A stretch of 64,000 bases of DNA, from assembly GCA_039820405.1 (NCBI GenBank), contig JBCBQC010000018.1, positions 1 to 64,000 of the forward strand, read 5' to 3'. Under the pieces are notes generated by a model. It saw nothing but the letters and a program-made list of their open reading frames with translations. It made no database searches and had not been told where the DNA came from. Shown here piece after piece: positions 24,232 through 33,450 of the stretch. The stretch comes from CALLVY01 sp937899855. Lineage in GTDB: Bacteria; Bacteroidota; Bacteroidia; Chitinophagales; Saprospiraceae. A program made the position numbers and the translations under genes. Each line of letters begins with the position of its first letter. Position 1 is the first letter of the stretch.

Positions 24232-25734
24232 TCAATAGAAATGTTCGTTGCTTTTTTGGGGTAAGTATTCGTTGATCCAGCGGTAGAGCACGTTGGTTTG
24301 GAGGCTGTTGCGCTGGTAAGTGGGATCTTCAATTTGTTGTAGTGAGTCGTATAAACGTTCAAAAATAGGTTTGACTTGGGAGCTATCCGAAACATTGAGC
24401 AGTTGCCGTACCGACCGTAGAATCAGGGATTCGATGCGGATGGGCTGGGGCTTTTGCCGGAGGTTGCGGTACATCTTGCGGACCGCCGAAGCCAGGTATT
24501 CGTATTCCCCCAGCTCGTAGCGCGTCATCAATTCGATCAACTCGCAGAAGCGCTGGCTACGTGGATGCAGCTGTCGGTTGGCTTTTTCCTGGGTACGCAG
24601 CACCCATTCGAGGGCCTCGTCAAATTCGCGGACGAAGAAGTAGTAGATACCGATGTGGTAGTACAACTGGATCTTGGTCGACAAATCGAGCAAGGCTTCG
24701 TAGCGTTCGATCGTATCGCGGATAACCAACAATCGGGTTGCGCAGATCTGCAGGTTGCCGCGGTTGAGGTTGTGGATAAAGTCAAAGACGACCAGGTGCA
24801 AATCCAATTTTTCGGCCTCTTCGCTGGTGCGGTGGGGCATGTACTCGCGCCAAAAGTCCAGGACCTCGACAAATTTGTGGCTGCTGCCCTCCAGGGCATC
24901 CAGGCGATAGCGCAAGTAGGACTGGAGGGTGCGTTGAAACTCCTGGGGAAAAACTTCGGTTAGCCAGGAAGCATTTTGCCAATTTTGGTAAATGGCTTGC
25001 TGATGTCGGATTGCTACCCGCAGTTGGCCCGCATCGAAGGCCCGGCGGGCCAGCAGCTCGCGTCGGTACAACTGTGCCAAAAAGCTCGGCGCGTTGCGGT
25101 GGTCCTCGATGGGCTGGCTATCCAGCACCTGACCGAGGGCCAGGGTGTATTGCCCGGGGGGGAGCAGCTTTTCCAGTTGAAAACAGCGCTCGGCCATTCC
25201 CCGATAACGCATTTCTATCCTAACTTGACTCGAAATACGGTCATATTCGTCCAACAACTGCTCCACTCTGGTCAGGGTAGTGGCCTCCCGGCTGTGGTGG
25301 ATCAGGCGTTTTTCCCAATCCAAAACCCGCAGCTGAAGGGGGAGCAGCTGATAGTGGAGGGCCAACTTTTTGACCTTCCGCAGCAGAATCTCTGCTTGTT
25401 CGTACAATCCTTTGGAGAATAAGAAATCTACGGATTGCATTTTACCTTCCAATTGATCTCGAACGCTCTTGCTATTGCTCAGGGGGCGCAGCGAACGCAG
25501 GATCAACTCGTATAGCAAGTACTTGGTCTTGTGGATGCTTTTACCAAAGGCGTACCGGCTGAATTTTTGCTTCAATCTCGATTCGTCGTAGCTTTCCTGC
25601 TGATCGATGGCATCGAAGAGTAGGAGGTAGTTATTCTGGCTTTTTGAATACCTGGCTGCCGACATTTTGAAATGTCGTTTTTCGGCCTTGCTCAAGGCGC
25701 GAATCAATTGGTGGATGTCCTCTGTGTTTTTCAT
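24232..25734 (-). CDS. Helical-repeat protein, ~500-residue subgroup
   Basis: A 500-residue all-helical cytosolic protein without signal or membrane segment. Its N-terminus (IHQLIRALSKAEKRHFKM) shares the L-S-x-x-E-K-R-x-F motif with the other helical proteins here and continues L-L-L-F-D-A-I. The body looks like TPR- or SEL1-like helical pairs without clean consensus, for example YHIGIYYFFVREFDEALEWV. It is head-to-head with the paralogue at 26194, separated by 459 bases, and the two proteins align along their whole length. The family is uncharacterised. It may be a scaffold or signalling protein, but no catalytic motif is visible. Confidence 0.85.
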   Translation of the reverse strand: MKNTEDIHQLIRALSKAEKRHFKMSAARYSKSQNNYLLLFDAIDQQESYDESRLKQKFSRYAFGKSIHKTKYLLYELILRSLRPLSNSKSVRDQLEGKMQSVDFLFSKGLYEQAEILLRKVKKLALHYQLLPLQLRVLDWEKRLIHHSREATTLTRVEQLLDEYDRISSQVRIEMRYRGMAERCFQLEKLLPPGQYTLALGQVLDSQPIEDHRNAPSFLAQLYRRELLARRAFDAGQLRVAIRHQQAIYQNWQNASWLTEVFPQEFQRTLQSYLRYRLDALEGSSHKFVEVLDFWREYMPHRTSEEAEKLDLHLVVFDFIHNLNRGNLQICATRLLVIRDTIERYEALLDLSTKIQLYYHIGIYYFFVREFDEALEWVLRTQEKANRQLHPRSQRFCELIELMTRYELGEYEYLASAVRKMYRNLRQKPQPIRIESLILRSVRQLLNVSDSSQVKPIFERLYDSLQQIEDPTYQRNSLQTNVLYRWINEYLPQKSNEHFY

Positions 25735-26193
25735 TGGCCCGTAACATTCTCTAAGTTCACAATAACTTGGTCTTGGGGTCGCTTGGGGGTCAATTGGGTT
25801 TTGTGAGCATCTCTTAGTTGTTTAGTTCCCTATCCAGATTTTGTTATATTTACCATTAACTACTGGCGTATTGATGGTTCAAATATAGCTGGGCCCCCAG
25901 GCTAAGTAAAACCACTAAGGCGACCTAAATAATGCTTCTAAGCCCCATAGAATAGCTCCAGTCATCCTAGTTTAAAGACTTGTGAAGAGTTCCAAATGAA
26001 ATTTTTTTTAATCTCCAAGTATTTGATAGTCAGTCTCTAGTAAAACAAATTGGGTTTTTTATGAATCGAAGATTCAAGGCCGATTTTGCGGTGCGAGAAA
26101 GGGGGCGCCCAATAGGGTTTCTGAGGCGGGAAAAATAGCTGAAAAAGATCATTAACAATTAGCACGCAATAGCCGCATTCGAAAAATATCATC
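25735..26193. other. AT-rich divergent intergenic region between helical paralogues
   Basis: 459 bases with no credible gene. It should hold promoters for both divergent helical-repeat genes. The part from about 25975 to 26060 is especially AT-rich, with runs of T. I see no convincing TAnnTTTG element with a -33 box, no tRNA and no strong palindrome. Confidence 0.4.
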
Positions 26194-27702
26194 ATGAGTA
26201 AGGGGAATGATCCGCTTTTCCAACTGATCCACTCCATGTCGAGCTCGGAAAAGCGTTATTTTAAAAGAAACGCCCTGATTGGGGGCGACACCGATGCCAA
26301 TTATCTCAAGCTGTTTGACACCCTCAACAAGATGAGGACTTACGATGAAGACGCCCTGCGCAAGAAGGCCTTCGTCAAACACTTGGCTGCCGAGCGCAAA
26401 TACCTCTACGAAGCCATCCTGCGCTCGCTGCGCAACTACAACAGCGAGGACTCGATTCGCGCCCAAATTTCCGATCTCCTCCTGGATGCCAACTACCTCT
26501 ACGAACGGGGCTTGTACGATCAGAGCCAACGACGGCTCAAAATTGCGCAGCGCCTGGTCAGGCAGATCGACTACCTGCCGGCGCAGTTGGAGATCAACAA
26601 TATGAGTCGCTTGATCCTCCGGGAGAATCGGACGCGTAAGTACCGCAACGAACTGGAGGAGCTGATCGTGGAGAAGGACGAAATTTTACTCAAACTGGCC
26701 TACGAATTGGATTGTATCGATCTCAACGATCGCATCTGGGCCAAATTGATGCAGCAGTACGAGCTCAAGGATGAGGCCAGCAAGGCCGAACTGCAGCGGG
26801 AGTTTGGGGAAGAATTTGACCGTCTGGCTCAGGTGGATACCTCCGCGGAGGGAAAACGCTATTTTTACTCGGCGGGCGCCTACCTCAATCTATTGTCAGG
26901 AGATTATGGTAAAATGGAGTTTTTCCTACGCCAAATTTTGGATTGGTGGGAGGAAAGAGAGGTGGTGAAAAATCAAAGGTTCTCGCTGTACATCAATGCC
27001 TTGGCCAATTATGCGACGGCTTGTTTCTACCTCAAACGCTTTGATTTGATTCCCGATATTTTGAAAAACCTAGACGAACTCAAGCCCAAGAAGTATCACG
27101 ACAAGCGGGCGGCTTTTCTCAAGGCCGCCTCCAATAAATTGATGTATTACCTGAATACGGGAAAGGTGCTTCCAATTCGCGATTTGATTCCCGAGATCAA
27201 GGCGGGGATCAAACAGTACAAACTCGCCAACTACTCCGCATTGTCTTTCCAGGCCAATATTACCGTATATTATTTTTTGATGGAAGAATGGGAAGCGTGT
27301 TTGTCCCACATCGAAGATATCCTGAGAGAGAAACGCTATCCGCTACGCGAGAATATTCAACAGTTGATGCGTTTGCTCTGCGTGATCGTTAACTTTGAAC
27401 TGGGAAACATCGATCGTGCTGAGGCAGAACTGCGGGGCGCCAATCGATACTTTGACAAAACCCTGAAACGCAAAACGGGCTTTGAGTTTAAGGCACTCGC
27501 ATTCTTGAGAAAACTGATGGCCACGCCGCTCCTGGAGCAGGAACCCCTATTTCAGGAATTTGATGCGTACATCGATCGGATGAATCGAGAGCGGCAACAT
27601 CCGTATACTGGGATCGAAGAGCTGCAAATATGGGTGAAAAGTAAATTGGGTAAGCGTTCGATTCTTGAAGTATATCGAGACGTGCTGGCACGAAGGGGGT
27701 AG
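26194..27702 (+). CDS. Helical-repeat protein, ~500-residue subgroup
   Basis: 502 residues, all helical and highly charged. The N-terminus (LFQLIHSMSSSEKRYFKR) aligns with that of the divergent gene 24232-25734, as do Y-L-K-L-F-D-T-L and KYLYEAILRSLRNY further on. TPR-like helix pairs are seen in the second half (ALSFQANITVYYFLMEEWEA). No signal peptide, membrane segment or catalytic motif is present. The head-to-head pair probably arose by inverted duplication followed by strong divergence. Function is unknown. A hairpin follows the stop. Confidence 0.85.
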   Translation: MSKGNDPLFQLIHSMSSSEKRYFKRNALIGGDTDANYLKLFDTLNKMRTYDEDALRKKAFVKHLAAERKYLYEAILRSLRNYNSEDSIRAQISDLLLDANYLYERGLYDQSQRRLKIAQRLVRQIDYLPAQLEINNMSRLILRENRTRKYRNELEELIVEKDEILLKLAYELDCIDLNDRIWAKLMQQYELKDEASKAELQREFGEEFDRLAQVDTSAEGKRYFYSAGAYLNLLSGDYGKMEFFLRQILDWWEEREVVKNQRFSLYINALANYATACFYLKRFDLIPDILKNLDELKPKKYHDKRAAFLKAASNKLMYYLNTGKVLPIRDLIPEIKAGIKQYKLANYSALSFQANITVYYFLMEEWEACLSHIEDILREKRYPLRENIQQLMRLLCVIVNFELGNIDRAEAELRGANRYFDKTLKRKTGFEFKALAFLRKLMATPLLEQEPLFQEFDAYIDRMNRERQHPYTGIEELQIWVKSKLGKRSILEVYRDVLARRG

Positions 27703-27729
27703 GCGGAGGTGGTTCGTGATCCAATAAAT

Positions 27730-27771
27730 ACGGCGATCCGTGAGCTAGGCACAATGGCCTCGGATCGCCGT
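27730..27771 (+). terminator. Hairpin between convergent genes
   Basis: ACGGCGATCCG and CGGATCGCCGT form a perfect 11-bp stem around a 20-base loop that can itself pair AGGC with GCCT. It lies 28 bases after the stop at 27702 and 34 bases from the convergent stop at 27805, so it can serve both genes. No T-tract is present. Confidence 0.55.
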
Positions 27772-27804
27772 AGTTTACAGCTCCGGTTCGATTAAGTCAT
27801 TGCC

Positions 27805-28161
27805 TTAGGCAGGAGCCGAGATTACCGTAAGATTGGTGCCATCATTACGGATGTTTACCTTTTGGGTAGTCATCAGGAAGTTGTGGAATTTGCCGTTGAG
27901 GTTGACGTCCATGTCCGTTACACCAATGATAAAAGAAATCTTGGTCTCTTCATTGTAGCTCATGGTCCACTGGGCGTCGGCTAGGGGCTCGACAAATCCA
28001 CTGCCCGTCAGTTCTTGGCCCGCCTGCACCGCCTGAAGTTGGTCGTCATCATCGAGCGATACAATGGCCCCAGGTCCACTGAGGGGGATACAAGTCGTAC
28101 CGGAATCGGTCGTGAATAATAATCCACTCATGTCGGTGCAGAGAGAAATACTGTTTGTCAT
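27805..28161 (-). CDS. Small hypothetical protein
   Basis: The frame extends to 28281, but the ATG at 28161 is preferred, giving 118 residues (MTNSISLCTDMSGLLFTTDS); the upstream extension is rich in basic residues and looks untranslated. The protein is acidic and beta-rich, with no signal peptide, no membrane segment and no recognised motif. It could be a small single-domain orphan. It stands alone between a convergent helical-repeat gene and a 378-base gap. Confidence 0.55.
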   Translation of the reverse strand: MTNSISLCTDMSGLLFTTDSGTTCIPLSGPGAIVSLDDDDQLQAVQAGQELTGSGFVEPLADAQWTMSYNEETKISFIIGVTDMDVNLNGKFHNFLMTTQKVNIRNDGTNLTVISAPA

Positions 28162-28539
28162 GCGGTTTTTGTTTAGATTGTTTAACAATAAATAAATACT
28201 CGATTGTGTAGTCTCGGACCTTTTGCGGAGCCTGGGGAAAGCACAAAAGGTAGTTATTCGATCGTTGATACGAAAAACCAAAATACGTTAGGGAAATGAA
28301 CAGAATACCCTAAGTTTGGTATTCCGGGGGATTTATTCAAACCAAATATAAGTAACAATTCTAATATTCAAGAAAATCATGTTTTTCCTAACCAATTGAT
28401 CGAGAGCTGCTTAGCGTAGCAGGCTCATCCTCGATTCAGCTTTCGAAAATTCCTCCCCCAGATAATTTTCCCATCCGAATTCTTGTTTTAATACGGGCTT
28501 ACGTACATTTGAATTTTCCGCCAAACAACCCAGTGAAAC
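28162..28539. other. Intergenic gap holding divergent promoters
   Basis: 378 bases between divergent genes. Apart from the promoter-like pair at 28482-28511, I see no gene and no strong structure. The AT-rich part at 28310-28400 probably belongs to the leader or promoter of the small gene at 28161. Confidence 0.4.
28482..28511 (+). promoter_or_regulatory. Bacteroidota-type promoter for the DUF6427-like gene
   Basis: TACATTTG (28504-28511) is a perfect TAnnTTTG -7 element, and CTTG at 28482-28485 stands 18 bases upstream, close to the -33 TTTG position. The expected start of transcription is near 28518, about 20 bases before the GTG at 28540. Confidence 0.55.
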
Positions 28540-29529
28540 GTGCTCGCTCTATTCCGCACCAATCAATTTGTCGCCAATATTTTTTTGGTCTTCTACGCTT
28601 TTATCGTCCGGGGGGCCGCCTTCTGGGGAGGCCTGGCGCCGGTCCACCAGGGGGGGAGTGTAGTGTTTGAAAGCCTCTTCGGTGGCCTCGACCTGGGGGG
28701 GACGCAGTCGGCGCTGCTCGCCTTACTCATCGTTTGCTTTCAAGCCCTACTCATCAACATCATCCTGGCTCGGCACCGGATGGCCAACGAACTGTCCCTA
28801 TTGCCGGGGATGTTCTACGTCCTGCTGGCCAGTAGCTTTACTCCCTTCCTCCTGCTTTCACCCGTCCTGGTCGCCACCACCTTTTACCTGCTCGCCCTCT
28901 ACGAAATGCTGGAGACCTACAAAAAGTACGCCGCCTCCGGCAACATCTACAACGTCGGTCTGTGGTTGGGCCTGGCCAGTCTGTTTTATCCTTCGCTGCT
29001 GATTTACATCCTCTTGGCCGTCGTCGGGCTACGGAGTCTGCGGGCCTTCCGCTTTCGCGAACAACTCGTGCTGGCCAGCGGTTTTGTCAGTCCCTTTTTC
29101 CTGGCCTTCGTCTACTATTTTGCCACCGACCGCGCCTCCCTCCTCTGGCAAAACCTCCTGCTGGAAGGCCTCTCCTGGTGGGAGCTCCGGGGGGCACTCT
29201 CCTGGCCGGACTACCTCCAGCTGGGCTTTTTTACCTTTCTGATCCTCCTGGCTCTCCTGAGCTTCAACCGCTTCCTGATTAAGAAGAACATCCAGGTCCA
29301 AAAAAACATCGGAATCTTCTACTGGGGCTTGCTCTTTGCCCTGTTGGCCCTGTTTCTACAAGCCGCCGCGGGGCTGGACCACCTGCTCCTACTCGTACCC
29401 TCCCTGGCCATCTTCCTGTCCTTCAACTTCCTCGGACTGAGCCGTTCGCTCGCCGAAGTCTTCCACCTACTGCTGCTGGTGGGCCTCCTCCTAGTCCATT
29501 ACCAAAATTGGTGGTTGGTCGGCGGATAG
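28540..29529 (+). CDS. DUF6427-like polytopic membrane protein
   Basis: 329 residues with about nine to ten hydrophobic segments, starting with a GTG at 28540 (MLALFRTNQFVANIFLVFYA). No in-frame ATG lies upstream. The pattern of a short N-terminal helix followed by repeated membrane spans, with Y-E-M-L-E-T-Y-K-K in a loop near residue 130, resembles the Bacteroidota DUF6427 family. The family's function is unknown. It is followed by purQ on the same strand with a 53-base gap that has its own promoter-like element. The family assignment is from memory of the layout rather than a clear signature. Confidence 0.75.
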   Translation: MLALFRTNQFVANIFLVFYAFIVRGAAFWGGLAPVHQGGSVVFESLFGGLDLGGTQSALLALLIVCFQALLINIILARHRMANELSLLPGMFYVLLASSFTPFLLLSPVLVATTFYLLALYEMLETYKKYAASGNIYNVGLWLGLASLFYPSLLIYILLAVVGLRSLRAFRFREQLVLASGFVSPFFLAFVYYFATDRASLLWQNLLLEGLSWWELRGALSWPDYLQLGFFTFLILLALLSFNRFLIKKNIQVQKNIGIFYWGLLFALLALFLQAAAGLDHLLLLVPSLAIFLSFNFLGLSRSLAEVFHLLLLVGLLLVHYQNWWLVGG

Positions 29530-29547
29530 TTTGTGCGCAGAATTTGG

Positions 29548-29555
29548 TAATTTTG
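29548..29555 (+). promoter_or_regulatory. -7 element upstream of purQ
   Basis: TAATTTTG is a perfect TAnnTTTG match 27 bases before the purQ ATG. The nearest upstream TTTG (29530-29533) is only 14 bases away, short of the usual 19-21, so the -33 element is uncertain. It may allow purQ expression independent of the upstream gene. Confidence 0.45.
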
Positions 29556-29582
29556 GCCTTTCGTTGATAAAACCACGCAGAT

Positions 29583-30296
29583 ATGAAATTTGGTGTAGTC
29601 GTTTTCCCCGGTTCCAATTGTGACGACGATATGATCCACGTCCTCGGTACGGTACTCCAACGCGAAGTCGTGGAGCTCTGGCACAAGCAAGAAAGTCTGG
29701 AGGGCTTTACCACCGACGACTGTATCGTGCTGCCCGGTGGTTTTTCCTACGGCGACTACCTCCGGGCGGGCGCCATCGCGCGTTTCTCCCCCCTGATGAA
29801 GGCCGTCATCGACTTTGCCCACCGCGGGGGCTACGTCTTCGGCATCTGCAATGGCTTTCAGATCCTCTGCGAAGCAGAGCTGCTGCCGGGAGCCCTGCTG
29901 CGCAACAGCCACCAAAGATTTACCTGTAAAAATACCTTCCTCAAAACCGTCACCAACCAGTCGCCCATCACGGCGGGAATCAGCCCCGGGCGGGTGCTCA
30001 AAATCCCCATCGCCCATGCCGAAGGTCGCTACCACGCCGATGAGGCCACCCTCCAGCAACTGCGTGACAACGATCAGGTCCTCTTCCAGTACTGCCAGGC
30101 GGATGGTACCGTCGACGCGGCCGCCAATCCCAACGGTACGGCCTGGAACATCGCGGGCATCTGCAACGCCCAGCGCAACGTATTTGGAATGATGCCCCAC
30201 CCCGAGCGCGCCTCGGAGGAGCGGCTGGGCAATGTGGACGGGCGCCTCTTGTTCGATTCCCTGTTGCAAAATCGGATGGCCTCCGCGACCCAGTAA
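29583..30296 (+). CDS. purQ: Phosphoribosylformylglycinamidine synthase subunit PurQ
   Basis: 237 residues. Class I glutamine amidotransferase subunit that feeds ammonia to PurL in the fourth step of de novo purine synthesis. It has VVVFPGSNCDDD at the N-terminus, the nucleophile Cys89 in GGYVFGICNGFQILCE, and His206/Glu208 in GMMPHPERAS. The length is typical of the small, three-subunit form (PurQ-PurL-PurS) or of its Bacteroidota equivalent. No purL or purS is in this window. It is downstream of the DUF6427-like gene. Confidence 0.97.
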   Translation: MKFGVVVFPGSNCDDDMIHVLGTVLQREVVELWHKQESLEGFTTDDCIVLPGGFSYGDYLRAGAIARFSPLMKAVIDFAHRGGYVFGICNGFQILCEAELLPGALLRNSHQRFTCKNTFLKTVTNQSPITAGISPGRVLKIPIAHAEGRYHADEATLQQLRDNDQVLFQYCQADGTVDAAANPNGTAWNIAGICNAQRNVFGMMPHPERASEERLGNVDGRLLFDSLLQNRMASATQ

Positions 30297-30514
30297 GGCC
30301 CGACGGGCTCCGCTGGTCCGGGGAAGTTGCTGACCGGTTCTGGTTGCCCCTCGCTTCGCCACCCGAAGACATTAGCTTCGAAATTGTAGGGTGCCGGCGT
30401 ACTTAACATTTCCTTTAGCGGCTGTTAAAGAATATTTAAAGTATCTTAACACGCTGTCGGGGCAGGTGATTTCTAGGTAATTTACACCACGGTATTGGAC
30501 CATACCTACCCTCG

Positions 30515-30549
30515 ATTGGCAGTAAGTGAAAAAAACGCTTACTGCCAAT
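30515..30549. repeat. Perfect 12-bp inverted repeat upstream of dsbD
   Basis: ATTGGCAGTAAG, 11-base A-rich loop, CTTACTGCCAAT. It lies 88 bases before the dsbD start and 34 bases before a TACTTTAG -7-like element, so it overlaps the expected -33 to -70 region. It may be an operator for a dimeric regulator or a hairpin in a longer leader. The rest of the 340-base gap (30297-30636) holds no gene. Confidence 0.6.
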
Positions 30550-30582
30550 TGCGTGTAACTCTGTGGTAATTGGAATAATTTT

Positions 30583-30590
30583 TACTTTAG
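30583..30590 (+). promoter_or_regulatory. Possible -7 element of dsbD
   Basis: TACTTTAG, a one-mismatch version of TAnnTTTG, lies 47 bases before the ATG. The same string stands upstream of the lytic transglycosylase gene (34402-34409, minus), which adds some weight. No -33 TTTG is evident. Confidence 0.3.
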
Positions 30591-30636
30591 TAGCGCCAAA
30601 CAAGGACTACAAAGTCAGTAAAACCAGCAAGATCTC

Positions 30637-33384
30637 ATGCGTCTATTTACATTTATCCTGTGTGCCGTGCTGAGCGGTTATTTTACGAGCGCCTCCGCTC
30701 AGATTTACGATCCCGTAAAATGGACTTTTGACCAGCAACAAATCGATGGCGAGACCTTCGATTTGATCTTCACCGCCAAAATTGACGAGGGCTGGTCGAT
30801 TTATTCCCAGTACCTGGAAAGCGAGGACGGTCCGGTAAAAACCAGCTTCAACTACGATGCGGGCGATCACTACGAATTGGTCGGGAAAAATGAAGAAAAG
30901 TCGAAATACCGCAAGGCGGGCTACGACAAACTCTTCGACATGAACGTCATCAAGTTCACCAAGTCGGTCCAATTTGTCCAACGTGTAAAGGTCATCGATG
31001 GGGCAAAAAAGCTCACGGGCTACGTCAACTTTATGACCTGCGACGCCACCAAATGTTTGCCCCCGGCGGATGTCGATTTTGCTTTTTCCCTCGTAGCCAA
31101 AACGACGGGGGGCACGGGTAGTGTCACGCCCACCCCGGCACCACCGGCCGCCAAATCGACCCCCGAGGCTCCTGCGAAGACGCCCACGAAGACCGCTGAG
31201 GTGGCAAAGCCTACGGAGGCTCCCGCCAAGCAACCCGCCACCACGCCGGAGGCCTCCAACCCGGAAACGCCCGCTACGGCGGCTACTACCGATATGGCCG
31301 TGACGGGTACCGGTTTTACCGAGAGCGGCACCCCCAATGGCGATCGAAACAGTGGCATCCTCGATCCCGTCAAGTGGTCGATCAAAGCCACCAAATTGGA
31401 AGACGGGACCTACGAACTGACCCTGCGAGCCAAGGTGGCCGACGAGTGGTACCTCTACTCTCAAAAACTCGATGGGGAGGATGGTCCCATCCCCACGTCC
31501 TTCGCCTTCAACACGGAGGGCGGACAGGTCGAACTGCTGGGAGAGACCAGCGAATCCGGTCCGGTGCGCATCAAGGAGTACGATAAGAACTTTGAGATGG
31601 ACCTGATCAAGTTTAAGAAGGAGGCCATCTTTACCCAGCGCTTGAAGGTCGCGGACCCCAGCCAGCCGGTTGTGGGAGACCTGGAATTTATGACTTGTAC
31701 CAACGGTATGTGTCTGCCTCCGGCCCTGCGTTTCTTTACCTTTTCGCCCGAGACGCTAAAGGCTTTTGTCGGAGAGGAGGACCAGCGCGATGCTTTTTTT
31801 GCGGGTGGTGGGGTCGTACCCCTCGTCGAGGAAGGAGTGATCGACCAGGCGCGTCCGGTGCTCCAGGCGACCTACGTAGAGCCACTGGGCAACTGTGGGG
31901 AGGAGGAAAAAGCCTCGGGTTCCTTACTCTGGATCTTTTTGATGGGTTTTGCGGGGGGCTTTTTCGCCCTACTGACTCCCTGCGTTTTCCCCATGATTCC
32001 CCTGACGGTGAGTTTTTTCACCAAGTCCAGCAAAACGCGTTGGGAGGGCATCCGTAACGGGTTGACCTACGGTATCTCGATTATTGTCATCTACGTCAGT
32101 ATTGGCCTGCTCATCACGGGAATCTTCGGACCGGATGCGCTGAACCTGCTGTCGACCCACTGGTTGCCCAACGTACTCTTTTTCCTGATCTTTTTGGCCT
32201 TTGCCTTTTCCTTCTTTGGCTATTACGAAATCACCCTGCCCAGTTCCTGGACCAACAGTTCGGACCGCATGGCGGACAAGGGCGGATTAATCGGTACCTT
32301 CTTTATGGCCTTCACCCTGGCCCTGGTTTCTTTCTCCTGCACCGGACCCATCATCGGAACGGCGCTGGTCCAGTCGGCCACCAACGCGATGGGCCCCTTT
32401 GTAGTCATGCTCGGATTTTCCAGCGCCCTGGCCTTGCCCTTTGGCCTGTTTGCCGCTTTCCCCGCCGTACTCAACTCGCTCCCCAAGTCGGGCAGCTGGA
32501 TGAACTCGGTAAAGGTGGTACTCGGTTTTCTCGAACTGGCCCTGGCCCTCAAATTCCTGTCCGTGGCCGACATGACCATGCACTGGGGCATTTTGGGCTA
32601 CGAGCTCTTCCTGGGCCTATGGATTCTGGTCTTTGCGGGCATGTCGCTCTACCTCTTCGGTTTTATCCGTTTCCCCCACGATAGCCCCTCGAAAAAACTC
32701 AGCCCCACCCGCCTGGGCTTTGCCCTGCTGGCCCTGGGCCTCACCCTCTACCTCGGTACGGGCTTCCGCTACAATTCTAAGACCCAATCCTACGATTCGC
32801 TGGCCCTGATGAGTGGCTTGGCCCCACCGGCCCAGTACAACTACTTCCTCACCAAGAGCAAAGCCGACCAGGACATCAAGTCCCGCTATCCCTCCTTCAC
32901 CAAGTGCGCCAATAATCTGGACTGCTTCAAGGACTACTACGAGGGCATGGCCTACGCAAGGGAAAACCAGCAACCGGTGCTCCTCGACTTTACCGGCCAC
33001 GGCTGCGTCAACTGTCGCAAGACGGAGGAGCACATCTGGATCAAAGATAAGGTGTGGAACCACATCAACCAGGATTTTGTCCTGATCTCGCTATACGTCG
33101 ACGATCGCAAATCACTGGACGAAACGATTGTATCGCTCAATTCCAATAAGCGCCTGCGTTCGGTGGGCAATATGTGGGCGGATTTCCAAATCGTCAATTT
33201 CCAGCAAAACTCGCAACCCCTCTACGTCATGGTTACACCCGACGAAAAGGTACTGGCCAAGCCGCGCGGCTACCGGGAGGGCGCCGATGATTACGCCAAG
33301 TTCTTGGAATGTGGTTTGGAGACGTTTGAGAAAATCAGTTCGCAGGGGGAATCGATCAAGCCCCTGGGGGAGTTGACCGAATAA
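30637..33384 (+). CDS. dsbD: Thiol:disulfide interchange protein DsbD with duplicated N-terminal domain
   Basis: 915 residues; ordinary DsbD is ~570-690. A signal peptide ends near ASAQ. Two DsbD-N domains follow, at ~25-160 and ~245-370, each with a Cys pair (MTCDATKCLPP; MTCTNGMCLPP), joined by a ~75-residue Pro/Ala/Thr linker. The membrane core (~425-700, about eight helices) carries FALLTPCVFPMIPLT and SFSCTGPIIG, the Cys pair that passes electrons. The C-terminal thioredoxin domain has C790-V-N-C793 in GHGCVNCRKTE. It moves reducing power from cytosolic thioredoxin to periplasmic proteins. A strong terminator follows. Confidence 0.95.
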   Translation: MRLFTFILCAVLSGYFTSASAQIYDPVKWTFDQQQIDGETFDLIFTAKIDEGWSIYSQYLESEDGPVKTSFNYDAGDHYELVGKNEEKSKYRKAGYDKLFDMNVIKFTKSVQFVQRVKVIDGAKKLTGYVNFMTCDATKCLPPADVDFAFSLVAKTTGGTGSVTPTPAPPAAKSTPEAPAKTPTKTAEVAKPTEAPAKQPATTPEASNPETPATAATTDMAVTGTGFTESGTPNGDRNSGILDPVKWSIKATKLEDGTYELTLRAKVADEWYLYSQKLDGEDGPIPTSFAFNTEGGQVELLGETSESGPVRIKEYDKNFEMDLIKFKKEAIFTQRLKVADPSQPVVGDLEFMTCTNGMCLPPALRFFTFSPETLKAFVGEEDQRDAFFAGGGVVPLVEEGVIDQARPVLQATYVEPLGNCGEEEKASGSLLWIFLMGFAGGFFALLTPCVFPMIPLTVSFFTKSSKTRWEGIRNGLTYGISIIVIYVSIGLLITGIFGPDALNLLSTHWLPNVLFFLIFLAFAFSFFGYYEITLPSSWTNSSDRMADKGGLIGTFFMAFTLALVSFSCTGPIIGTALVQSATNAMGPFVVMLGFSSALALPFGLFAAFPAVLNSLPKSGSWMNSVKVVLGFLELALALKFLSVADMTMHWGILGYELFLGLWILVFAGMSLYLFGFIRFPHDSPSKKLSPTRLGFALLALGLTLYLGTGFRYNSKTQSYDSLALMSGLAPPAQYNYFLTKSKADQDIKSRYPSFTKCANNLDCFKDYYEGMAYARENQQPVLLDFTGHGCVNCRKTEEHIWIKDKVWNHINQDFVLISLYVDDRKSLDETIVSLNSNKRLRSVGNMWADFQIVNFQQNSQPLYVMVTPDEKVLAKPRGYREGADDYAKFLECGLETFEKISSQGESIKPLGELTE

Positions 33385-33408
33385 GGAGCGCGAACGCCCG
33401 GCGTTCCA

Positions 33409-33450
33409 CAAGGGGCCCACTGTCATTGCGACAGCGGGCCCCTTGCTTTT
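33409..33450 (+). terminator. Intrinsic terminator of dsbD
   Basis: CAAGGGGCCCACTGTC and GACAGCGGGCCCCTTG form a 16-bp stem with one A-C mismatch and a 5-base loop, followed by CTTTT on the plus strand. It overlaps the stop codon of the convergent transglycosylase gene (33449-33451) and may act in both directions. Confidence 0.8.

Noticed and set aside
28667..29282. Overlapping plus-strand frames inside the DUF6427-like gene
   Set aside because: Ser/Pro/Arg-rich alternative-frame readings of a membrane protein gene; no start context or family match.
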